From NCBI GenBank assembly GCA_013176395.1, contig JABMLP010000005.1:1116001-1180000 (forward strand): a stretch of 64,000 bases of DNA, given 5' to 3'. Of the stretch, positions 1-11,744 are shown one piece after another (within the stretch, counting starts at the first letter, position 1; every line of letters starts with the position of its first letter). A program made the translations under genes and the position numbers. Under the pieces are notes generated by a model. It was not told the origin of the DNA and searched no databases. It saw only the letters and a program-made list of their open reading frames with translations. This DNA comes from Venturia oleaginea. Taxonomy: Eukaryota > Ascomycota > Dothideomycetes > Venturiales > Venturiaceae.

Positions 1-1356
1 CGGTTCGTGGGCCTCTCGTAGGATAGAACCTCTGTACCCTCCAAGAATCACGACGTCACCCTCCAAATCCTCCAGCGCTTGGGCGAAATAAGGATGGGCA
101 GCTTCGTTAGCCATGTTCATGCCTGTTGATGGTTTCGAACCTCGTTTCTGAGACTGTGGAAAGGTCGAACCACGTTTCGATTCCGAGGATGGTAGTTGAC
201 TACGCCGCAAATTGAACGTAGGTGCGCGTGGAGAGTTGCCGTGATGGGACAGGCCACTTTTGGAACTTGAGGTCGCAAAGATTGAGGCAGGCCGTGGCAA
301 CGACACGCGGAAGTTTGCATCCTGTATGCTATCTTTGAAGGCTTTGAAACGGCTATTAATCTGTTCAGACACGTTCTCGAATCTCGAATCGTCACCAAGC
401 GACGACACCCTTGATAATGTCCCGTGTAGCAATAGTGAATCGTCAGACTTCGTCCTCTTCATCGTATGCTGCGGTTGCGGGTACGGCTGCGTTGGCGAAG
501 GTGATGGTCGTTGGGAATCCTGACGCAAGTCTTCTTCGTTCGGCGAAAGTGATGCATCGCTGTCATCGTCCTTCAAGAGATGGCGGGATGAAGGTCTGAC
601 CCGAGCAGTCAAATCAACCCACGACTCCTTCCTCCAAGCCGCTCCGTCACTCTGAGGTATATCATCTGACTGTTGCTGAGACCGTCGCTCCTGAAAGCCC
701 CTTTCCTTTGAAAATATTTGCTCGTTCGCGCCATGGGTCTCCAAGGAGCTGGCGATCGCTGGCAAGTTGAAAATAGAAGATCTCATCCGTGAATCCTGAG
801 GTCCTGAAGAAGATCTTTGCCTGCCTATTGTGAATCCTTTTTTCAATGTTGCACTTGAATCTCGGGATCTTTCGAAAAATCTAGGACCAGAACGCCATGG
901 AGAAGGTAAATCATGAGCCGGTGACGTTGATGCTGTGTTGGCCTTATCACTACTTTGGAGTGGAGAATTCCTTCCGCTTTCCGGATCGGTGGCAGTTTCA
1001 CCATGGGATATATTGCGGATCTTCTGGGGTAGCCTATCTTCATTTCGAACAACGTGTTGATTTGAACTAGGAAGGTCTTGGAGATCATAACCATCGTTGA
1101 AGAAACCTCCGCGCTCTTCCATCGCAGCTGCCTTCTCTGCTGCTGGGGTTTTCGCTGATGCTAAATAAGTCTGTTGTCGACTGATGCTGACACCGATGGA
1201 TTGCGCAGGAAAGCCCGACTCGATCTCATCTTCAGAAGGCGTCCCGGCGCCATCAGAATCCGTGATTGGTTCATTATGCAATTTTTTCAATGTTGAGGTG
1301 GAGGATGATGATTCGTCGTGACTTTTAATATCATCGTCCAGGTAGACAGGATCCAT
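1..1356 (-). CDS. Conserved fungal protein, N-terminal part (possible lipase-like), runs off the window
   Basis: One uninterrupted reading frame on the minus strand begins at an ATG at 1356 and is still open at base 1, giving 452 residues of a longer protein. The N-terminal ~400 residues are Ser/Pro/Asp-rich and look disordered. The last ~25 residues become ordered, with the motif EGDVVILGGYRGSILREA just before the edge. I associate that motif with a family of filamentous-fungal proteins thought to carry an alpha/beta-hydrolase (lipase/serine esterase) domain further downstream, but the catalytic part lies outside the window, so the function is a recollection and not a demonstration. No intron is needed in the visible part. 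The start is the first in-frame ATG after a stop-containing region, and an upstream exon cannot be excluded. Confidence 0.7.
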   Translation of the reverse strand, partial: MDPVYLDDDIKSHDESSSSTSTLKKLHNEPITDSDGAGTPSEDEIESGFPAQSIGVSISRQQTYLASAKTPAAEKAAAMEERGGFFNDGYDLQDLPSSNQHVVRNEDRLPQKIRNISHGETATDPESGRNSPLQSSDKANTASTSPAHDLPSPWRSGPRFFERSRDSSATLKKGFTIGRQRSSSGPQDSRMRSSIFNLPAIASSLETHGANEQIFSKERGFQERRSQQQSDDIPQSDGAAWRKESWVDLTARVRPSSRHLLKDDDSDASLSPNEEDLRQDSQRPSPSPTQPYPQPQHTMKRTKSDDSLLLHGTLSRVSSLGDDSRFENVSEQINSRFKAFKDSIQDANFRVSLPRPASIFATSSSKSGLSHHGNSPRAPTFNLRRSQLPSSESKRGSTFPQSQKRGSKPSTGMNMANEAAHPYFAQALEDLEGDVVILGGYRGSILREAHEP

Positions 1357-2080
1357 GATTCGGCATTGATGAGGGATTGTAAAGACTGGAGGAGCGAGGA
1401 TGAGTAAGAAAAGGTGACAGGCAGTCACTGCGGAAGCTGATGGAAGTGGTGGATTATCTTCGAGGCGAGGCTCACATGTTTCAGAAGGAAGGTTCCTCCC
1501 CTTCAATTCCTCCATGAGGTCATCGTCAATATCTTAGCGGTATGAAAAATACAAAACACTAACCTGTTATGGTAATTGTTCAATTCTCGCCTTCCAATCA
1601 TTGTGTTCCGGAATCATCTCTCCGTAGTGTCAAGAATCAAGCTTTGTGATAGTTTCCATTCAGCTGGCTCTATTGCGACAAAGCTTTGAACCGTCGAAAT
1701 CTCTACAACACTTACGCTCAGAAATGTATCAACCTCGTTACCGGAAGGCATTGACCAGAGTAGATCGTTTGCTGGTGATGCTTTTCGGTGCCTGAGAACA
1801 GCAGAGCTCAGCCTGAGTCCTGAGTCGTGTATGCCGTACAGTAATGATCCTCAGTTGCCGGCACTGCCGTTGGGTTGCTTATGCCGTACGATAGTCTGAC
1901 TCTATCTGGCTCAAACCATGTGCACAGCAAACAATCTTCCCTGTACTATAAGTTCCGAGCCGAGCAACGTCTGTCAAATTCTGACCGCTAGGCCATGCTG
2001 CCAGGTTCCGTCTCTTGAGCTCAAATCCCTTACTCTCTCTTGAGCTCCTATCCTTTGCGCAAACTCCAACCTCGTCATAG
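1357..2080. other. Intergenic region between two minus-strand genes
   Basis: About 720 bases upstream of the first gene and downstream of the EBP-like gene. It should hold the promoter of the former and the 3' end of the latter. Only short unconvincing reading frames are present and I see no repeat or RNA gene. Confidence 0.5.
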
Positions 2081-2984
2081 TCATATCCTCTTCTTCCCCT
2101 CCTTCTCAGCTTCCTGCAATCTACTAACAGCCTTGCCAACATAACTCATACTACTCCATATCAACGCGGTCGGAATCAAAATCCACGGCGCATTCATGCC
2201 AACAAAATACACGTAAAAGTAGAATGCCTCAGGTCGGCAATACGAGATATTGGCCACATGGTGATCGAAGAAGCTCGTGCCATAGTATAGAATGTCACCG
2301 TACATTTGACCGAGCGAGACGATGATTTGGAGTGGGTGGCGGAGAGGATGGGAGGTGAGGATGAGATAGGCGGTGAGGAAGGAGAGAGGACCCCATACGA
2401 CCTGGACGGAGTTAGTATGATGGCAGCTTGTATCGTTAAGAGAAGATGATGAAGGAAGGACGTACGGCAGTGATTGTTTCCATGCACAAGACAAAAGGAT
2501 CTTGTGTCAGGTATCGAGAATCGGAGTGAGAGTATTCCTTCCACAATTGGCCAAAGAGGGTTTGGTGACTCGCCAGCGTTCTGAAATTGTAAACATAGTA
2601 TCCTGTAATCCATTTAGTCAATGAGCCTGTACCATCTCTATCAAAACTGTCTATCGCTTGGACATCTAGGACGTCGTCAGGATCGCATTACTCCCCCCTC
2701 CAATCATCCATCACCATAAACCCAACCTCAGACAGCAACATACCTTCAAAAAACAAATGAATACACCCACAAAGAACAAACCACATAACAACCCCCAACT
2801 CCCCCCATCCGACGCGCGGATTTACCCTCCTACTTACCCCATATGTAACCCCAAAAAGTACACAACAGACGGCCGCAAAAACCTCAATGAGAATGAGGAA
2901 ACACCATTCATTGGCCAGGTATCCGATAATCTCAGCTTCAAGGGGATAGTAAGGATGCAGCGGCGTGGCCATCATCGCATCCAT
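2081..2984 (-). CDS. EBP/EXPERA-family membrane protein (emopamil-binding, sterol isomerase-like)
   Basis: Three exons on the minus strand, 2744-2984, 2466-2602 and 2081-2401, joined by GT...AG introns in matching phase, give about 232 residues. Exon 1 carries HPYYPLEAEIIGYLANEW and two hydrophobic segments. The first junction reads IHLFFEGYYVYNF and the second ITAVVWGPLSFL. Exon 3 has GQMYGDILYYGTSFF and a final membrane segment followed by a charged tail. The order of four to five membrane spans and these motifs match emopamil-binding-like proteins with the EXPERA domain. Family members isomerise the delta8 sterol double bond or bind sterols in the ER. Filamentous fungi also have their own ERG2 isomerase, so this is probably a paralogue of unknown substrate. 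The N-terminus is uncertain: the frame stays open upstream of 2984 for about 30 codons. Confidence 0.85.
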
Positions 2985-3951
2985 CCAGTACGCAGGCGAG
3001 GCGAGATGCAGGGTAAACGACGAGCCGTGAGTACGATGGGATGGAAGTGGCTCGAAGGTGACGCGTTAATGAGGATGGTCATAAGGATGGATAACAATCA
3101 TCTCGCTTGCAACACAGCGGGTATCGTGAGATTTGACGGACGGGAAGGGTAGACAGGGATACGCGTCGACCTGAAATTAGAATATCGTGATCACGACTCA
3201 CTATACCTGCAGAAATCATGGTTCCACGACAAGCTTTTCAACTTTTCATTTCGGAATGGGGGTACAACGTCTGCCCACACCATTTTTCTCATAGATAATT
3301 TTCTTTGATAGATCCATTTCCGCAAGTCGCAGCCCATTTCACTCCTACAACTCACCCCTGCATGCGCTGCAACCGAAAAGGCAAGTGGATGAAAGGATTA
3401 GAGAATCGTCAGGTCGCATGCAGGAACGGTAGATGCGTTTGATCCGTTCGTTCCGTTCGTTCCATGGGCACGGGTGCATTAGCCAGGTAGGTACGCCGGG
3501 GCCCAAAGGAGAAACGAGCATGAGTAAAAATTCCGATTCGTGCGCAAGTCGCAAAAGCTGCTTCACAGGTATATTGGCGAGAAAAAGATACAAGAAGTTT
3601 TTGAGATTTTTGAACAAACTCAAGCTTATAACATACATCGACCGTCGCCCTTATTATTGTCGAGCGGACCAGCACAAGCAGAAGCAGTGCAAATGCGGAG
3701 AAAGGCATAGCAGATGTATAGACATAGACATTAGAATAACTTATTCATCCTTTCATTCGGCGCCAGGAGGAGGGGAGGGGTAACAATCCTCCTACGAAAA
3801 CACAAAAAACTGACAACGTTGTCCTCCTAGAAGATGACACCGACGCGGGGTATTGAAGTAAAAAGCAACCATTTCCTAACTGCGCGCAACGCTTTCTTTC
3901 TGCTTGACAAAAGTACATTTCAAAAACAAACAACGACGCTGAGAGTATCGT
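2985..3951. other. Intergenic region, no gene seen
   Basis: About 970 bases between the 5' side of the EBP-like gene and the 3' end of the GPI-anchored protein. It should contain the EBP-like promoter. Overlapping short reading frames on both strands show no motif, and I recognise no mobile element. Confidence 0.45.
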
Positions 3952-5794
3952 TTATATCCAGAAAGCAACAACGGCGATAGCAGAGAACAACATCGCGAAG
4001 CTATTCTGAGGCGACGAGAACGCCGAGGTTGCCGAGTTGGATAGCACGACGCCAGGCGATGTAGATTTGGGTCCGCTTGCTGTACCTGATGCTGCGCCTG
4101 TGGGGTAGCTGACCATACCAGACGATGTAGGTTTGGGTCCGCTTTCTGAACCTAATGCTGCGCTTGTAGGGTAGTTCACCGAGCCATCAGTACTTGTGGA
4201 TGGAGCCGCAATCACACTTGTTACGACTGATGAGCCGTAAAATGGAGCCACAATCATACTTGGTACAGAAGATGGGCCGTAAGATGGAGACACGATCACA
4301 GTTGGTGCAACGGATGGGCCGTAAGATGGAGCCGCAATCATGCTTGGTACAGCAGATGGGCCGTAAGATGGAGCCGCGATCACAGTTGGTATAACGGATG
4401 GGCCGTAAGATGGAGCCGCGATCATACTTGGTACAACGGATGGGCGGTAAGATGGAGCCGCAATCATACTTGGTACAGCAGATGGACCGTAAGATGGAGC
4501 CGCGATCATACTTGGTACAACGGATGGGCTGTAAGATGGAGCCGCGATCATACTTGGTACAGCAGATGGGCCGTAAGATGGAGCCGCGATCACAGTTGGT
4601 ACAACGGATGGGCCGTAAGATGGAGCCGCAATCATACTTGGTACGGCAGATGGACCGTAAGATGGAGCCGCGATCACAGTTGGTACAACAGATGGGCCGT
4701 AAGATGGTTCATTGTACCCCTTTGCACTCGAGCTTGAGGCTTCGGAAGCCGTGGCCATGCCATAGCCATATGATACTTCGCCAGCACCAGTGTAAGATGG
4801 TTTGGAAGAGAGCGATCCCGTCTTTGTCTCAGATACTGTCTCTGATGGCCCACTCTTTGATGACCATGTCTTTGTCTCGATTGTGGTGGTACAAGATGAA
4901 GATGTCTTGTCTCAATCGTGGTGGAAGAAACCACACCTGTGGCCGACCCTGAGGATACGCCACCGGTCGGCGGAGCAGACGCTAAAGATGACTTCGTGGA
5001 TCCAGATCCAGTCGACGCTATTGGGTTACTGGAAGATGTTGATGATATTGGTTGGTTGGAAGATGATGGCGGTGTTGGTACACTGGAAGATGATGGCGGT
5101 GTTGGTACACTGGAAGATGATGGCGGTGTTGGTACACTGGAAGATGATGGCGGTGTTGGTACACTGGAAGATGATGGCGGTGTTGGTACGCTGGAAGATG
5201 ATGGCGGTGTTGGTACGCTGGAAGATATCGGTTGGGTGGAAGATGTTGGTACGCTGGAAGATGTTGGCTGGCTGGAAGATGTTGGTACGCTGGAAGATGC
5301 TGGCTGGCTGGAAGATGCTGGCTGGCTGGAAGATGCTGGCTGGCTGGAAGATGCTGGCTGGCTGGAAGATGCTGGCTGGCTGGAAGATACTGGCTGGCTG
5401 GAAGACGTCGGTTGGCTGGAAGTTATAGGTTGGCTGGAAGATGTCGGTTGGCTGGAAGATGTCGAGGATGTTCGCGTTATCCCAGCTGTGGCGTAGCAGC
5501 CTGCGTTCACGGTGAAGGTCGAGCTATTCATCGTTTTAGAAAACATCAGTTATGTATAGAAGCGTGATCATACCCTGGTACGAGATTCGGGTCTGCACAC
5601 GCGAAACTAGATCCGCTGGGGACACATGTTTGGTCTGCCAGACAGCATCGACCTGAACCACAGTCCTGGGGATCAGTGCCGCAAACTGCTTGGATACCAA
5701 TAATGGCACCAGCAGAGCAAGAATTAGCACCTTGGGCTGAGGCTGAGGCAGCGAAAGCAGCAATTGCGGAGAAAACGAAAGTGTTGAAAAGCAT
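3952..5794 (-). CDS. Repeat-rich GPI-anchored cell-wall protein, with a 1-nt frameshift
   Basis: Exon 1 (5574-5794) starts with a signal peptide (MLFNTFVFSAIAAFAASASA) followed by a cysteine-rich module that includes CGTDPQDCGSGRCC. The intron is 5524-5573 and exon 2 runs from 5523. Exon 2 encodes Ser/Gln/Pro repeats (SSSQPA type, 5270-5420), then six PTPPSSSSV units (5080-5220), then Thr/Glu ETKT motifs, then about a dozen 14-residue units of the type SYGPSVVPTVIAAP (4200-4700). It ends in a hydrophobic tail (FAMLFSAIAVVAFWI) typical of a GPI signal. The layout suits an O-glycosylated, surface-exposed wall protein. The frame breaks near 4906-4908: the sequence there reads GTCTTGTCTC where a nearby duplicate reads GTCTTTGTCTC, so one T is missing, and the exon lengths are one base short of a multiple of three. 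Allowing for that base the protein would be about 597 residues. Either an assembly error or a recent loss-of-function allele is possible. Confidence 0.85.
4190..4700 (-). repeat. Coding minisatellite, ~42-bp units
   Basis: About twelve tandem units of 42 bases coding for the 14-residue SYGPSxVPxxIAAP motif. Units differ by a few bases, alternating TVIAAP and SMIAAP endings, which suggests expansion in blocks of two units. Because the unit is a multiple of three, all frames on both strands stay open, which creates false antisense reading frames. Confidence 0.9.
5080..5420 (-). repeat. Coding microsatellite-like Ser/Pro repeats
   Basis: Two adjacent arrays in the same exon: six 27-base units coding PTPPSSSSV and then short 18-base units coding SSSQPA or SSSQPT. 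Such arrays vary in length between strains in fungal wall proteins. Antisense open frames over this stretch are artefacts of the repeat. Confidence 0.85.
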
Positions 5795-8700
5795 CTCTGG
5801 TGAAATATTCGAATATGGTGAAAGTGATTAATTATTAGAAAAAAAGCTGAAGGCGTGGGAACAAGAGTCGATATCAGTAGCAATGGGACTTGAACGATAG
5901 TGAGTGTGGTGCGATAATTCTAACGCGAGTGTGAAGCGAATGTGGAAAGAAGGTTGTCGGTTGCCCAGGAGGAGGGTGAGAGTGCAGGAGCGCGTCGAGA
6001 CTATAACGGCGGGCGATCTGGACGCGGCTAAGAACACCAGGGAAAAGGAAATGAGTCTGGAGATAGGCTTATGGCGTCGGCGAGTAGTGGGGTTTTTGGG
6101 ATGATGAGTGAGCCGCTCTCAGCTCTGTATCTCAAAGTCGGCTCTCAGCCGTGTCTCGATGGACTGATGAATTCTCCTATTCATGGTAGGTCTCGCAGGC
6201 TGGCGTCGTAGGACTAGTCCAGAGCGTTCCTGGCATTGTTTGCATGCAGGGCTGTCTCGTGCAGCTGGTGTGCATACTTGGACGGTCTGCCCAGCCAACG
6301 CGAGCGATCACGATCCTTTGCCTCAGCAATGGATACGCATCGTCGTCCATTCTGGTCTTGGTTCTCTCTAGTCAGTATGTGTGAGCAGCCCCAGCTGTAA
6401 GATTGTGAGCAGCCCTTCAGCCACGCCATGACATCTCCGGATGCTGCTTAGCACCATGCTATTGTGGGACGGGCGACCCATTGGCGAGGCTCCAACTGCC
6501 GCTTCCAGGCGCTCGAGGGAAAACGGTGGCTTCTGTCCTGCCGATGAAGTTACTACAAGAACTGGCAAATCAGACGGCGGCGCAGGAGGGCTGGTGGTGA
6601 TAGTCTGTGCAAGTGAAGAAGTCAGTTCGTCGACGGATCCAAGCTAGAAGTTGCGAAAATAGAATAGCGCGTCTAGGCCGTGTATAGTATAGCCCCTGTC
6701 CATGGAATTGGAAACCTCTGTCACTCCCAATTGCGTCGTCTCACTCCGCTGCAGAATCATCATTCGGCCCAGTCTTGACCGTTCCTCTTCATACCGAGGT
6801 ACAAGAGGTTGCGAGGCCACTGGTTGGAGCAACAACGACATCTCGCTGGAAGGTCTCTGTACCGCTGCGGCCTCTGCACCGCTGCAGCCTCTTATTGACT
6901 CGTCCAGCCAGCACACCCCAGTGCAGTGGACATGCGAGGTCAGCAAAGAGATTGGGTTCCCGCTTCGGCACGGCAGATCCTCCTGTCTCATTTTCTTGCA
7001 TTTTTGCCATTCTTTTCATCTTCTTGTGTGCGCAACGTTTCTCTGTACCATTCTTATTGTTACGCGCTTTTCTCCACATGTCTGTCGTGCTGCCGCTGTG
7101 TTTTGGGTTTCTGGACGTGGTCAAGACCTTGAGTCTTCACATCAGATAGGCCTTGGACTATTTTGACATCTGTCGCTGCGCGATACAAGACTTATCCTGG
7201 TTCATCGCCCACACCTATGATGGCCCCTGGCATAAAGCGCTTGCTAGATCCGACGAAGGGTATGTTACAAGGCTGAAGCCCGTATCCCTATTGGTAGTAC
7301 ATGTCCAGTCTGCTGATAAAAGAAACTCAAAAGGCGATATCTACCCCTACAGATATGTTGGTCGGGACACGAATGTGTGTGGTCACCGTGACCTCAGATG
7401 GAACAAAAACGATTGCGACACCAGCCGAGACGAAGCGAATTATTGAATGGAATAGTGGATGACCATTCGCCTGCCAGCATCTCAGCTCTGAAATGCCGCT
7501 TGCCACGTTCGCCATACAGTACGTCCGCCGCCAGAAATTCGCCGCGTCTTGGACACACCTGGCGAGAGCCTCTGATGACATTGCAACAATATGCTGTCAA
7601 GATTCCGTCTGCATCCTCTTTCTGGCTGCCTCTGTGCCATCATCGCTTAGTTTGGCGGTGGACATGCGAGCGGACAAGCCTCGAGAGAATACGATCGGTG
7701 AAAGACTGATGCGTTGATATCTTCACTCGAAGGGTCAGGTCACATCACAGCTATTCAAAGGCAGCCAACAACAAGTCCTGGTGCTAAGCTTTGCTCATGA
7801 CCTGAAAATCTTCCTTAGAGCATGCCATTCTCAGCCATTTGATGCGCACGACCCCACGATTGATTCACCTAACCCATCTTTCGGTGACGAATCTCATTTC
7901 CGGACAGCGCTCCTGATAGGCGATAACATCCATCATAGCATTCTCCGATACAACAAATATGACACAGAAGCTTAGTGGCAAGCAGCCCTAAGATCCTACC
8001 GGCATGTCAACTATGATAGTCGTAAACATAGGTGCGCGCTTCACACGGTGTCCAGTCAAGCACGGTCTCACGGACTCCGTCCAGGCGGCTGCCAAGTGCT
8101 AGTAAGGTTCGGATGGCTTTGCTCTAGTGATGCGATAATTGTCAGCATTAATCGCAAACATGATCCTAGAAAATTTGCTGACTTGTTCGAGGGTTTACAT
8201 CGACTTCACGGCCTCAAGTGTGGCTATAGCTTGGAACAGAATCAAAGGAGAAACCAAACACCGAAACGCTTGCCAAAGAGCTTACGCGCACAATATTGTT
8301 GCTCTCTCTCTCGACCAGATCGACGATATGGTGCTCGGACGACCCAGAAGATGGCTATGAGGGCTGGGTAATACAGAGGTGTCGATTTGCTACAAAGCAT
8401 GAAGTATCCCAGTGTATCACGACGTAGTGGCATTCACGGCTATCAGCCTGAGTTTGCGAGAACTATTGCAGTTCCCTCTGATTGCTCAAACACCTGTGCT
8501 AATCACGGTAGTCGAGCTTAGGCACTGAAATATTGGGTGTATGCGACCACGCTCAAGCGACATATATAGAATTCTTCGAGCAGGCTTCGTTTTGCTGCGT
8601 GATGATTCGATGGTTCTGACACGTCCAGGCCTTTCCCGTATTCACAGTCTAACACACGCAACGTCAAGGGATTTCATTTGTCATAATCGTGGCACTGATT

Positions 8701-9522
8701 CTCTTGCGCCCGTCCGACCCTCTCCTATATGTATCGCAATCTCGCATGCTTTGATCGCCTGTTGAGATTTGAGGACCGTCTCCCTATCGGCAGCCTCAGC
8801 GCGAGCCCTCCAAACTCAAAATGGGGCGAGTATTGCGTAAAGTGGGGACATCCAAGACAATGATTCGTGAGACAAATCACGTGGGAGAAATAACATCCAC
8901 CTCATTTGCTTTTTTCTACAGCCTCGTCAATTCTTGAATTCTCGAAACTTGCTCAAAAAGGCTTCTCAACTCCCAGTCTTCTCTAGAAAAAAGGACTTCT
9001 CCGACCTTTATGATCAGTCCAGCCCTGGGCTATATCCTCAGTCGAACTTTAGCATCCGCATCAGGCCATAGATGTCCTACATTAATTAATTTTAATGTAC
9101 TGCTAAGGCTTATCTGCATCACGTTTGTACTATCAGCCAAGAACTTTTGCAATCTCGAAAGATTGAGGTTCCATTCGCTTTGTGCTCTACCCCCGCGTAG
9201 AGATGAAATTCTCCGTCTCTCCTCCACAATTCACGGGTCCTCGCGCTCGTATGCATGCGCGTGCGACGTAATCTGGGAGTCTCGTGAGGCAGGTTGTCAT
9301 GAAACGGGCCGTACGACGGGTTGTCTGTCGTATCCTTCCCTCTCGCTCGCTGTTGTGGAGGCGTTGGAGTTGTTGAAACAACACAATCGCGATTCTATCA
9401 TTCTACACTCATTTCCCGCTACTCGTATCCCTGGAGACTGATGTAGAGTGGGTTTTGCTATTACATCATACCTTGACGATGTTATCACGTTCTTTCATCC
9501 TCTTGCAGTGCATTTCCTTTTC
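5795..9522. other. Long gene-poor stretch
   Basis: About 3.7 kb with only short reading frames and no protein motif, terminal repeat or RNA gene that I can recognise. The first few hundred bases should be the promoter and 5' leader of the GPI protein. Base composition is not obviously AT-rich, so a heavily RIP-mutated transposon is not evident. Multi-exon genes with weak signals could have been missed. Confidence 0.4.
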
Positions 9523-10286
9523 ATGTCTTACTTTCTCTGTTTCGGCAGCGCCGAATCAACAGCCATCAAAATCTCCATCGAGCGGTACGTACATCCAACG
9601 CAACCATCCACCACCATTCTAACCGACCTCACGAGAAAGGCCTCCTCACACTCGCCCGCGCCGCACCCCCGAAACCCAAACCCCCCCTAACCTTCCCCAC
9701 CGAAAACGCAACAGAATGTAACGAATTCCCAGACCCAGGCTACGGCGGCGCAGACCCGCCCCTCTACCACTTCTTCCAAGAAGCGCAAAATATCACCGCG
9801 GTGTGCTGGACCGAATCAAAAGTGAACAAGAAAAACCTCGTCTACATCCGCACAACACTCGGCTGCTACATAGACGAAGAGTACATCCAAACCGGCGACA
9901 AAGACCCGCAACGTCTCCTCCCGGAATGCGTCAAGAAGAAACCGTATCAGGTGAAGACGACGCGGAATGAGTATTTACTCAAGAAAGATGGGTTTTTGAT
10001 GAATTGTTATGAGAGGCCTGCGGTGGGGGGTGGGAAGAGGGAGGTGCAGTGGGGGGCGAGGCATGTGTGGTGTTCTGTGAAGGGGGAGAAGGTAGGGGGA
10101 AGTGATGTTTGGTGGAGGGATGCGCATGCTCCGGGTGTGAATCTGACGGGAGTGGAGTCGAAGGATTGGACGGCGGAGGGGAAGGGTAGTGAGAAGGGGC
10201 ATTGTTATGTTCCTGCGGATGCGTTTGATGGGATTGTTTTCGAGGTTAAGGGGGCTGGGCTTGCCTGTGCTGATGGACCGGTTTAG
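9523..10286 (+). CDS. Small cysteine-containing protein, probably secreted
   Basis: Exon 1 (9523-9588) and exon 2 (9636-10286) are separated by a 47-nt GT...AG intron with a good TTCTAAC branch site, giving about 238 residues. Exon 2 is convincing coding sequence with about eight cysteines (in ATEC, AVCW, LGCY, PECVKK, MNCYER, VWCSV, GHCYVP and LACADG) spaced as in a disulfide-bonded extracellular fungal protein. The proposed N-terminus is only weakly hydrophobic; the open frame upstream (from 9448) is more hydrophobic and could supply a signal peptide, so the start is unresolved. No family is recognised. It lies alone between gene-poor stretches. Confidence 0.55.
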
Positions 10287-11311
10287 GAATGGGATTCTGT
10301 TTTTTCGAGCTCTTTTGGGTGGTATAGCTGTCGTTTTCGTTGATGGGTTTTTTGTATCGGGAAAAGGGGTTGTAATATGTACTCTGAATCGACATCTAGA
10401 TATTGTCTAAACCTAACTGATATCCTCAAACTCCTATTTTACAATCGATAGACCGTTGCACAACAGATAGCTGACTACCTTCATCTTATCTAAAGGTAAG
10501 CGATCTCGATAAAATTTTATCAGCTTTCCACAATCAATACACCGTCCTCTTCAGCAACGCATCATTCCCCCTCCCTAGACCGAAAAGAGAACTAATAGCG
10601 TTTATATAACCCCCCCTCCCCCCCATCCCTCTCCGGAACCCCCATCCCGTGCCTAAACCCTCCCCTCATGAAATCATACATGCCCGATTCGAGAGAACCT
10701 GGGTCGGCTCGTGCCAGTTGTAAATACATAGAGTGCACGACTGACACTACGCAATCTCACTTTCTCCTTTGATTTTACCATTCTTCAATTCTAGCTGGAA
10801 ATGTTCTCGAATTCGAATTCGACTTTGTGGAAGGGGAATGGACTTTCGCTGTTGAGTGTTCTATGGTAAAATTTGGAGAGTCGTTAATTCCTAGATGCTA
10901 AAACGGTAGTTGAAATCGCTGATCTTGGAGAAGAGGCAGTTGGGCCTTTTATTTTGGGCAGGGAGGAGGTGGTGAAAGGGAAGAGAATGAGGTATATTTA
11001 AGCGGCGACATACAAGTTCTCCCTCCCGGACTAACAAAGAGAAGGAATGTTGGGTACTACGCAGTTCATGAATTCCACCGGACTAACAGAGAGAATCAAG
11101 GCTGTGCAATACGTAGGTCCAGGACACATAGCATGTCAGTTCCACGTCGGATACAAGAAACAATCACATCAGCATCAGTATCAACATCAGCATCATGAAG
11201 CAACAACAGTACAGCATCAAGTTTCCGGTGTATATACATGGGAGGACCTAACAGCAACCACGCACTTCTTCAACCTATCCACCTGTTCCATCATCAAGCT
11301 ACGCCAACCAT
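10287..11311. other. Intergenic, low-complexity C-rich tract
   Basis: About 1 kb without a gene. It holds a C-rich run near 10,607-10,632 and a few short frames, including a His/Gln-rich one at 11,047-11,352 that overlaps the end of the next gene on the other strand and has no family resemblance. Confidence 0.4.
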
Positions 11312-11744
11312 CTAAGATCGGCGGGACGGATGGCCGTGTCCACCAGGCATAGCAGGCATTGCAGCAGCGGGCTGAACGCCAGCAGGTAGACTGGAATTCG
11401 TCAGTAAGTGATCAAAAAGGCAAAGATTCGACTTATGCCAGCATGGAAGAGCAGAAAGGGATGGAAGAGGAGGGATAGCCATGGGGAATATCTTGCGTTG
11501 TAAGTATACGTACGTCGGGGTCTTGGGGAGAGCTGGGGTAGCCGGGAGAGCTGGAGCACCTGGTAGAGCTGGTACAGCTGGGACTGTTGGAGGAGAGGCT
11601 GGCTTTGGGCCGGGTCCATCACCATCGTCATCTGGGCCGTGGGCGGAGACGAAGGCGCTATCGAAGTCAGTACATCATTCGTTCTTCCATCGAGGTGAAT
11701 TGAGTATACCTGAGCGCAACAGTGAGGATGATTGACCACTTCAT
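11312..11744 (-). CDS. Short secreted proline/alanine-rich protein, three exons
   Basis: Exons 11710-11744, 11514-11657 and 11312-11390 join in phase through GT...AG introns to give 85 residues. The join across the first intron creates a clean signal peptide (MKWSIILTVALSAFVSAHG). It is followed by an acidic linker, a repeat of Pro-Ala-Leu/Val triplets (PAVPALPGAPALPATPALP), and a Gly/His/Pro-rich tail ending HPSRRS. No cysteines are present and no family is recognised. Because each exon is short, a single-frame view misses it. It may be a structural wall peptide or an effector-like secreted peptide; this is inference from composition only. Confidence 0.65.

Noticed and set aside
4190..4700. 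Regularly spaced repeats resembling a CRISPR array
   Set aside because: Repeats are contiguous coding units without unique spacers, in a eukaryotic gene.
4194..5567. Long plus-strand frames opposite the GPI protein (several over 100 codons)
   Set aside because: They are created by in-frame tandem repeats whose unit is a multiple of three, and their translation is low-complexity without start context or domain.
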